A stretch of 64,000 nt of DNA, taken from NCBI GenBank assembly GCA_016718315.1, contig JADKDV010000005.1, positions 434,001 through 498,000 of the forward strand. Direction: 5' to 3'. A program made the translations under genes and the position numbers. Under the pieces are notes generated by a model. That model was not told the DNA's origin. It saw only the letters and a list, made by a program, of their open reading frames with translations, and made no database searches. Origin of the DNA: Candidatus Obscuribacter sp. GTDB lineage: Bacteria; Cyanobacteriota; Vampirovibrionia; Obscuribacterales; Obscuribacteraceae. This document shows, piece by piece, positions 58,036 through 64,000 of the stretch (position 1 is its first letter; every line of letters begins with the position of its first letter).

Positions 58036-59160
58036 TCAATCAGCATGTACAACCGGCGGTAATTCTGTTGCCGCTGGCTTTTCTATAATTAAGCGTTGAT
58101 CTGGTCTTTCCAGTTGGTCATCCTTAATGGACTGAAGAGCCACAACTCGTCCGCTTTTAAGTGAGGCTTTGATAGCATCAATTATGCGAATATCAGCTAG
58201 CCCCTCCAGTCCAGAGGGGCTGGGTTGCTTGTCCTGGAGTATGCAGTCGGCAAAATAGATAAGTTCTGGGGCAAACTGATCAGCTTGGGGACCTTCGAAT
58301 TTTTCGGTGACTTCATCTTGATCATCGCCAATAACTACTTTATATGAGAGCCTGGCATCATAGTCGTAAGCAGGGCTTACCCGGATCATGCCGTCTGTGC
58401 CCAGGACTTCGTAGTGAGATGCTGATTTTGAGCCAAAAGAGCAAGTAAAAGATGCCAGTCTTTCACCGGGAAACTTCATTGTTACAGCACAAGCTTCTTC
58501 GATTTCTTCAAAACGGGGATCATTGCTTTGTGCGGCAAGGGCAGATACCGCCAGAGGCTCATCTTTAAATAGATAGCGGCTGGCATTGATGCAATAAATA
58601 CCGATATCAAATAAGGGACCACCACCGTGCTGGCGCTCAGTACGGATGCCTTCTTTGACTTGCATGGTAAATGTAGAGTTAAACACTCTTGGTTCGCCTA
58701 TACGACCGCTGTGGATGGCTTCCACGACTTTCATATTGGTCTTTTCAAAATGCAGTCGGTAGGCAATCATCAGTTTGACATTGTTATCTTCACTGGCTTT
58801 GATCATGCGACTGCATTGTTCCTCGCTTATGGCCATTGGCTTTTCGCAGAGTACGTGGATTTTGTGCTGGGCGGCCTTAACAGCAAATTCGCAGTGCAGA
58901 TCGTTTGGTAGCGCTATATAGATGGCATCAAAAGCGCCACTCATCAGTGCTTCTTCGTAGCGGCTCTGGTCAAAGACGTGAGAGGCTCCATAGTGCGATG
59001 CCAGAGTCCTCAGTTTGTCGCCATCGTCGCTGATTAGTGTTGTCAGCTCACAGTTGCCGTCTGCCTGACTAAAGGCTGGCAGCACCGCTGTCTGGGCGAT
59101 ATTGCCCAATCCGACTACAGCAAAGCGCACTTTATTTGCGCCAGGCTCCATTAACGACAT
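58036..59160 (-). CDS. Gfo/Idh/MocA-family NAD(P)-dependent oxidoreductase
   Basis: Protein of 374 residues with the Rossmann motif VVGLGNIAQTAV near the N-terminus, the catalytic-region motif CEKPMAISEEQ (EKP), and the C-terminal beta domain (DIGIYCINASRYLF). Family members oxidise or reduce sugars and related polyols. The substrate is unknown, and its place beside NHEJ genes is unexplained. ATG 59160 is chosen as there is a GAGG about 8 bases upstream. An ECF-type site lies 28 bases upstream. Confidence 0.92.
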   Translation of the reverse strand: MSLMEPGANKVRFAVVGLGNIAQTAVLPAFSQADGNCELTTLISDDGDKLRTLASHYGASHVFDQSRYEEALMSGAFDAIYIALPNDLHCEFAVKAAQHKIHVLCEKPMAISEEQCSRMIKASEDNNVKLMIAYRLHFEKTNMKVVEAIHSGRIGEPRVFNSTFTMQVKEGIRTERQHGGGPLFDIGIYCINASRYLFKDEPLAVSALAAQSNDPRFEEIEEACAVTMKFPGERLASFTCSFGSKSASHYEVLGTDGMIRVSPAYDYDARLSYKVVIGDDQDEVTEKFEGPQADQFAPELIYFADCILQDKQPSPSGLEGLADIRIIDAIKASLKSGRVVALQSIKDDQLERPDQRLIIEKPAATELPPVVHAD

Positions 59161-59187
59161 GTTCTACCTCGCATACGATGTTAGCCT

Positions 59188-59213
59188 GACTGTTCAGTTT
59201 GGCAAAAGGTTCC
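59188..59213 (-). promoter_or_regulatory. ECF-type promoter: GGAAC-N17-AGTC
   Basis: -35 GGAAC (59213-59209), 17-base spacer, -10 AGTC (59191-59188), 28 bases upstream of the Gfo/Idh start. The -35 element overlaps the stop-codon side of the Ku gene. Confidence 0.65.
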
Positions 59214-59215
59214 AG

Positions 59216-60091
59216 TTAGCTCGCTTTGCGCCTGCCAGTCGATCTTGTGGTTTTGGTCTTTTTGGTGGCAGCAGCTTTGTTGGATGGTTTAGCGCTGCTT
59301 TTGCCTTTTGATTCCAGTGAGTTGATACTTCTCTGGAGCGCTTCCATCAAGTCCACGACTTTGCCGGATTTAGTGCCGGCTGTGGTCTTAGCTGTAGACT
59401 TTGTACCGCGACTCTTGCTCTTTAGTTTTTGCTCGATCATTTTTTCCAGTGCTTCTTTGTAATGATCCACATGTTCATCTGGATCAAATTCACCAGCCAT
59501 GAGGTCAATCAAATTTTCGGCAATTTTTAGTTCTTTGGCGCTGGGGGCTTTACCGGTGCCCAGGTCTGGCTCCTCAGTTTTGATTTCATCTGGATATAAC
59601 AGCGTCTCCATTACCAGGAAGTTTTGCATCGGCCTGATGATGCACATGCGCTCGCGTGTACGCAGTGTGATAGAGCCTAGGGCGATCATGTTTTTTTTGA
59701 TCAGCGCGTCGCGCAAGAGCAAATATGGCGTCCTGCCCCGTTTATCGGGCTCAATATAATAGGTGTGATCATAAAAGATAGGGTCTATTTGACTAATATC
59801 AAAAAATGCCTCTACATCAAGCACGTTTTTGCTTGGTAAGGGCAATTTGTCAAAATCGTCACTGGTCAATTCTAGATATTGTTTGTCTTCTAATTCATAG
59901 CCCTTGCTAACGTCTTCCCATGCCAGCTCTTTTTCACATTGGGGGCAAAAGCGGTGTTCCTCGATGGGGGTGTAACATTTGTTGTGGATAAGCTTAAAAG
60001 AAATTGCTCGGGCACTGGTTGCGGCAGTGAGCTTTACCGGGATTGATACCATGCCAAAACTTACTGTGCCAGACCACATTGGACGACCCAT
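59216..60091 (-). CDS. ku: Ku, DNA double-strand-break end-binding protein
   Basis: Bacterial Ku of 291 residues, a homodimeric ring that binds DNA ends and recruits LigD in non-homologous end joining. It starts MGRPMWSGTVSFGMVSIPVKL, followed by HFKLIH-like and CPQCEKEL motifs. The C-terminal part is Lys/Ser/Thr-rich and low complexity, as in many LigD-interacting Ku tails. ATG 60091 has GAGG 6 bases upstream. It is divergent from ligD with a 157-base spacer in which each has its own ECF-type site. Confidence 0.95.
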   Translation of the reverse strand: MGRPMWSGTVSFGMVSIPVKLTAATSARAISFKLIHNKCYTPIEEHRFCPQCEKELAWEDVSKGYELEDKQYLELTSDDFDKLPLPSKNVLDVEAFFDISQIDPIFYDHTYYIEPDKRGRTPYLLLRDALIKKNMIALGSITLRTRERMCIIRPMQNFLVMETLLYPDEIKTEEPDLGTGKAPSAKELKIAENLIDLMAGEFDPDEHVDHYKEALEKMIEQKLKSKSRGTKSTAKTTAGTKSGKVVDLMEALQRSINSLESKGKSSAKPSNKAAATKKTKTTRSTGRRKAS

Positions 60092-60128
60092 ATAACACCT
60101 CACAAAAATTGTGTTACGACAAATTTGA

Positions 60129-60153
60129 GACGGGCGTATATATCTTGGGTTCC
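60129..60153 (-). promoter_or_regulatory. ECF-type promoter of ku: GGAAC-N16-CGTC
   Basis: -35 GGAAC (60153-60149), 16-base spacer, -10 CGTC (60132-60129), 38 bases upstream of the ku start. Confidence 0.75.
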
Positions 60154-60182
60154 ATGTGGTTTATCCCGTCAATTTGAGCTGA

Positions 60183-60207
60183 GGAACTTTGGTATCACCA
60201 CTTAGTC
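60183..60207 (+). promoter_or_regulatory. ECF-type promoter of ligD: GGAAC-N16-AGTC
   Basis: -35 GGAAC (60183-60187), 16-base spacer, -10 AGTC (60204-60207), 41 bases upstream of the ligD start, back to back with the ku site. Confidence 0.75.
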
Positions 60208-60248
60208 CCACAAACATCATTATCAACTGTGCAAGAAAGAGCAAGGTT

Positions 60249-62876
60249 ATGGCTTCTCCTCTGGATGACTACAATCGCAAAAGAGATTTTAAGAAGACTA
60301 ATGAGCCCTCCGGCAAACCTGGGCGCAAAAGTAAAGAGCCCATATTTGTAGTACAAAAGCACGCTGCCAGCCATTTGCATTATGATTTCCGGTTGGAAGC
60401 CGGTGGGCGGCTTTTATCCTGGGCGGTACCTAAAGGACCCTCGCTTGATCCTAAGGACAAACGCCTGGCTGTCCAGGTGGAAGACCACCCCCTCTCCTAT
60501 GCCAATTTTGAAGGACGAATACCAGAAGGTCAGTACGGCGCTGGTGAAGTAATTGTCTGGGATACCGGACACTTTTTACCGGAGGGTGCTAGTAAAGTCG
60601 ACAAAAATATCGAGCAAGCGATACTTGATGCTGTAGCTAAAGGTAAGCTGACTTTTACTTTGACTGGTAAAAAGCTTGCGGGAAGCTGGTCTTTAGTGCG
60701 GATGCATACAAAAGATGGCAGTAAAAAAAATTGGTTACTGGTCAAAAACAATGATGAATATGCCAGCAGCCGGCGCCAGGATATTAAGCCGATGCTGGCA
60801 ACTCTTACAGATGCTCCTTTTAAAAATGAGGCTTACATATTTGAGCCCAAGCTTGATGGTATCCGCATCCTGGCTTATCTCCAGAGGGCTGACGTCACTT
60901 TATTGAGCCGTAATGGTCTTGATGTTACTAAAAAGTTTCCCGAGATAGTCAGCCAGCTCGCCTCTCTAGATATCGACTGTGTGCTCGATGGAGAGCTTGT
61001 GGCCCTCAACGAAAAAGGTCAACCGTCCTTTGAGTTATTGCAGGCGCGCTCGATTATCATGAGTAAGTCGCTCGGTAAGCGCAGTCTTGAGTTGCGCTAT
61101 ATAGTCTTTGACATTTTGCAAAATAAAGGTGTTGACCTGACTTCACAGTCTCTGTCCCAGCGCAAAAAAGTCCTGGCCCATACTTTTAAGCCAGGTCAAA
61201 GTAAAAACCTCCAACTGATCAAAGCCTACGATGTCGACGGTATAAAAGCTTTTGCGAGAGCCATCAAAGAAGGCATGGAGGGGGTTGTCGGCAAAAAGCT
61301 AGATGGTCGATATGAAGAAGGCAAGCGTAGTGGCGCATGGCTTAAGGTAAAGGCTGTTAAAAGTAGCGAATTTGTCATCTGTGGTTATACCGCTGGTAGC
61401 GGTAGTCGCTCAAACGAATTTGGCGCACTGGTCCTAGCGGAGCGTCAAAAGGATGGCAAACTGACATACGCTGGCAAAGTTGGCACAGGCTTTAATAGCA
61501 AAAATATTGCCAGCTTGCTCAAGCTATTTAAGGCAATAGCACGTAAAACAGCTCCCGTGGACGCTTTACTCAGTGACAAAGAGGTACACTGGGTAAAGCC
61601 AGAGCTTGTGGCCGAAATCAAATACCACGAAAAGACAAAGCAGGGACTGTTGCGCGCGCCGGTCTTTATGCATCTGCGCGAGGATATTGATGGCAGCACT
61701 CTTAAGCCGCAATGGACCAAAAAGGCCAAGAGTGTTGATGATGACCTGGGTGGTAGTGGGGGCAAAAAGACTAAATTAAAAGCCGTAAAGTCGGCAGATG
61801 CCGGTCATCAACCGTCTATAGCTCCAGCTGCAAAGACCGACAGTTTTTTGTCGAGTGGTACCAGTGATGGTATCTGTACTATCGATAAACATAGCCTTAA
61901 ACTGTCCCATTTAGACAAAATCCTCTGGCCCGGAGATAAAGAGCATGAGCCAGTCACAAAGGGTGATTATTTGCGCTATTTGACCGAGATTTCTCCACAC
62001 TTTTTGCGTTTTGTCAAAGACAGACCTCTGACTATGATTCGCATGCCAGATGGTATCTTTGGTCAAAAGTTTTTTCAGCGTCATGGTGATATCAAAGGCA
62101 CTCCCGCATTTGTCGAAACTGTGCGCTATTTTAGCGATGGTACAGGCGAGGACGGGCAGTATATGTTGTGCAACAATCTGGCTACTTTGCTCTGGTGTGC
62201 GCAAATGGGAGCAGTGGAGTTGCACTCGGCCCATACGCGTGCCACTGCTGCCGGTGCACGCGGTGTATCGCTGGATGGTACCGGCTCTTTAGAAAAGGTC
62301 GAAAATAGTGTCTTTAACTATCCAGACTTTTTGGTGTTGGACCTTGACCCCTATCTCTATAGTGGCAAAGAAAAGAAAGGTGAAGAGCCTGAGCTACACA
62401 AAGAAGGTTTTAAAATGGCAGCTCAGGCAGCATACTGGCTCAAAGAGACTCTCATGAGTATAGGTCTTAGCGGCTTTGTCAAAACCTCCGGTAAAACGGG
62501 GTTGCATATCTATGTGCCGATTGAGCGCAATCTCAAATACCGCGTCATCCGTGAGTGTGCTGAGGTTATTGGTAAGCATTTGCTCGCTAAGCGTCCCAAA
62601 GAGATAACAATGGACTGGGCGGTAAAAAAACGCGTTGGTCGAGTATTTTTTGATCACAACATGAATGCTCGTGGCAAAACTCTCCCGGTGCCTTATTCGG
62701 TGCGCGCCTCTTTGCAAGCGACTGTTTCATGCCCAATTGAGTGGCAAGAGTTACAGCACATATATCCCACTGATTTTACTGTCAATACAGTACCTGCCCG
62801 ACTCCTAGAGGTTGGCGACCTGTGGGCTGAGATATTGAAGCAACGGAAAGACTTAAAGAAGATCCTCAATCTGTAA
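60249..62876 (+). CDS. ligD: LigD, multifunctional NHEJ DNA ligase
   Basis: ATP-dependent ligase of 875 residues with phosphoesterase-ligase-polymerase order (as in Pseudomonas, unlike the polymerase-first mycobacterial LigD). The PE domain (about 35-150) has FVVQKHAASHLHYDFRLE. The ligase (about 180-500) has the adenylation Lys in FEPKLDGIRIL. A Lys/Ser-rich linker follows. The polymerase/primase (about 570-870) has LDKILWPG, DLDP and TSGKTGLHIYVPI. It ends breaks that Ku holds together. The ATG at 60249 is chosen because it begins MASPLDDYNRKRDF; the earlier reading from 60189 would include promoter sequence. Confidence 0.96.
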   Translation: MASPLDDYNRKRDFKKTNEPSGKPGRKSKEPIFVVQKHAASHLHYDFRLEAGGRLLSWAVPKGPSLDPKDKRLAVQVEDHPLSYANFEGRIPEGQYGAGEVIVWDTGHFLPEGASKVDKNIEQAILDAVAKGKLTFTLTGKKLAGSWSLVRMHTKDGSKKNWLLVKNNDEYASSRRQDIKPMLATLTDAPFKNEAYIFEPKLDGIRILAYLQRADVTLLSRNGLDVTKKFPEIVSQLASLDIDCVLDGELVALNEKGQPSFELLQARSIIMSKSLGKRSLELRYIVFDILQNKGVDLTSQSLSQRKKVLAHTFKPGQSKNLQLIKAYDVDGIKAFARAIKEGMEGVVGKKLDGRYEEGKRSGAWLKVKAVKSSEFVICGYTAGSGSRSNEFGALVLAERQKDGKLTYAGKVGTGFNSKNIASLLKLFKAIARKTAPVDALLSDKEVHWVKPELVAEIKYHEKTKQGLLRAPVFMHLREDIDGSTLKPQWTKKAKSVDDDLGGSGGKKTKLKAVKSADAGHQPSIAPAAKTDSFLSSGTSDGICTIDKHSLKLSHLDKILWPGDKEHEPVTKGDYLRYLTEISPHFLRFVKDRPLTMIRMPDGIFGQKFFQRHGDIKGTPAFVETVRYFSDGTGEDGQYMLCNNLATLLWCAQMGAVELHSAHTRATAAGARGVSLDGTGSLEKVENSVFNYPDFLVLDLDPYLYSGKEKKGEEPELHKEGFKMAAQAAYWLKETLMSIGLSGFVKTSGKTGLHIYVPIERNLKYRVIRECAEVIGKHLLAKRPKEITMDWAVKKRVGRVFFDHNMNARGKTLPVPYSVRASLQATVSCPIEWQELQHIYPTDFTVNTVPARLLEVGDLWAEILKQRKDLKKILNL

Positions 62877-62918
62877 TAATTGTTTCTGTTAGGTAATAGC
62901 TCACGGCATTTTGGGGGT

Positions 62919-62944
62919 GGAACCAATTGGTCACTCGCCGGGTC
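62919..62944 (+). promoter_or_regulatory. ECF-type promoter: GGAAC-N17-GGTC
   Basis: -35 GGAAC (62919-62923), 17-base spacer, -10 GGTC (62941-62944). It lies 35 bases upstream of the TTG start of the cyclic glucan synthase, which helps decide that start. Confidence 0.65.
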
Positions 62945-62978
62945 TTGTTATTGTTTGTCTTCAGTGGCGAGGTCCCAT

Positions 62979-64000
62979 TTGCAAGGTGTTGTAAGCGAAA
63001 ACGCGGAACCGGAAAATTACGTTGAACAGTTTCTTAAGGCAGAATTGTTTAGTGCCAGCCAAATGCAGCAGCATGGGCTGGAGCTGGCCAGGCAGCATGT
63101 TTTAAGTCATAAGTCAGGCAACGACAGGTTGCTTGGTCGTCTCTCTGACAATGAGGCTATCTTGCGTCAGTCTGTGCAGGACTTGCGCTCCAGTATCCAA
63201 AATAATCACCGTATTCCGCCTGCTGGTGAATGGTTACTCGACAATTACTTCCTTGTGGAAGAACAGATTCGTATTGCCAAAAGGCACTTGCCTCGTGGTT
63301 ATAGTCGCTCACTGCCACTCTTACTTGGTGGACCAAGCAATGACTTGCCCCGTGTCTACGACATCGCTATGGAGACTATTGCTCACAACGATGGCAAATT
63401 AGATGTTTATAGCTTGAGTGGTCTGGTTACTGCTTATCAAACCATTGCTCCTCTCAATCTCGGCGAACTTTGGGCTATTCCCATCATGATCCGCTTGTCT
63501 TTAATTGAGAATTTGCGCCGCGTGGCAGCATTTATTTCTTCTGCTGGCAGGGATAGAGCCAAAGCCATTGGCTGGGCTGAGCAAATGATCGAGACCACCG
63601 AAAAGGACCCCACCAGCCTCATCCTGGTTGTAGCTGACATGGCGCGCTCTAAACCGCCACGCGTATCAGCTTTTGTCACCGAGCTGACTCGCCGCTTGCA
63701 AGGACAGGGACCGGGTCTAACTTTGCCGCTCTCCTGGGTGGATCAGTGGCTCTCCGAAGTCGGCATGACACGCGAGCAGATGATGCACGCCGAGACTCAG
63801 CAACAGGCTCAAAACCAGGTCTCCATCGCCAATACCATAAGCTCGATGCGCGCTCTTGCGGCGGTCGATTGGTCTGATTTTGTGGAGACGCACAGTATTG
63901 TCGAAGCGACATTGCTCAAAGATCCCGCTGATGTCTACGGCTCCATGGATTTTGCCACACGCGATCACTACCGTCATGTCATCGAAAAAATGGCAACCCG
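62979..64000 (+). CDS. Cyclic beta-1,2-glucan synthase, N-terminal part
   Basis: First 340 residues of a large (normally over 2,500-residue) membrane enzyme (NdvB/ChvB type) that makes cyclic beta-1,2-glucans for osmotic adaptation and envelope function. The visible part has the family N-terminus: RLLGRLSDNEAILRQS, PPAGEWLLDNYFLVEEQIR, KRHLPRGYSRSLPLLL, GELWAIPIMIRLSLIENLRR. The N-terminus is uncertain: the frame is open back to 62880. TTG 62979 is chosen because GCGAGG lies 6 bases before it and a promoter lies 35 bases before it; GTG 62964 is the alternative. It runs off the right edge. Confidence 0.85.
   Translation, partial: MQGVVSENAEPENYVEQFLKAELFSASQMQQHGLELARQHVLSHKSGNDRLLGRLSDNEAILRQSVQDLRSSIQNNHRIPPAGEWLLDNYFLVEEQIRIAKRHLPRGYSRSLPLLLGGPSNDLPRVYDIAMETIAHNDGKLDVYSLSGLVTAYQTIAPLNLGELWAIPIMIRLSLIENLRRVAAFISSAGRDRAKAIGWAEQMIETTEKDPTSLILVVADMARSKPPRVSAFVTELTRRLQGQGPGLTLPLSWVDQWLSEVGMTREQMMHAETQQQAQNQVSIANTISSMRALAAVDWSDFVETHSIVEATLLKDPADVYGSMDFATRDHYRHVIEKMAT

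Overview
This window is a 64-kb bacterial chromosome segment of about 50% average GC. It carries 57 protein genes that I can support and no rRNA, tRNA, CRISPR array, prophage or insertion sequence. The host looks Gram-negative-type: a cyclic beta-1,2-glucan synthase, secreted BON and CsbD proteins, TadE/TadG pilins and very many multidomain histidine kinases. The overall style (Rcp1-like receivers, CHASE3 kinases, many small secreted proteins of unknown function) would fit a non-photosynthetic Cyanobacteriota/Melainabacteria-type bacterium such as Obscuribacterales. That placement is an impression, not a demonstrated result.

Layout. 0-6 kb: a partial aldo/keto reductase, three TadE/TadG-like pilus proteins, a secreted subtilase and unknowns. 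6.3-11.8 kb: a GC-rich leftward operon tldD-pmbA-TPM protein-Cys/Gly/Ser-tailed proteins-glycine-rich-domain-like protein. 12.5-23 kb: FCP1-like phosphatase, PLD-like protein, amidase, a GMC oxidoreductase/hydrolase fusion, a ceramidase-like membrane protein and small unknowns. 23.4-28.9 kb: a receiver/hybrid-kinase/Hpt operon. 29-34.4 kb: an NAD-cofactor block (radical SAM, NAD kinase, a protein with two NadD-like domains, and a DUF3343-NadR-like fusion). 34.6-42.6 kb: zinc ribbon, ClC-CBS-USP channel, type II NADH dehydrogenase, TPR protein, an emfourin-like inhibitor and other secreted proteins. 42.7-57.5 kb: ferritin-like protein, CsbD, an ECF sigma factor and a dense two-component cluster, then stress proteins. 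58-64 kb: Gfo/Idh oxidoreductase, Ku, LigD and the start of a cyclic beta-1,2-glucan synthase.

The main discovery is a probable ECF-sigma regulon. Eleven intergenic sites of the form GGAAC-N16/17-[ACG]GTC lie upstream of, and in the same orientation as, stress and signalling genes: a receiver/kinase operon, a coiled-coil membrane protein, ferritin-like, secreted protein plus CsbD, two histidine kinases, BON plus general-stress protein, Gfo/Idh, Ku, LigD and cyclic glucan synthase. Ku and LigD are divergent and each has its own site. The pattern resembles the EcfG general stress response of Alphaproteobacteria (GGAAC-N16/17-CGTT), but with a GTC-type -10 element and without a PhyR or NepR gene in view. 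The sigma gene at 45.0-45.7 kb is the obvious candidate, although no site is seen upstream of it.

A second theme is tldD/pmbA peptidase genes transcribed together with two proteins that share a Ser/Cys/Gly-rich C-terminal tail. The pairing recalls TldD/E processing of the Gly/Ser/Cys-rich microcin B17 precursor, but no modification enzyme is visible.
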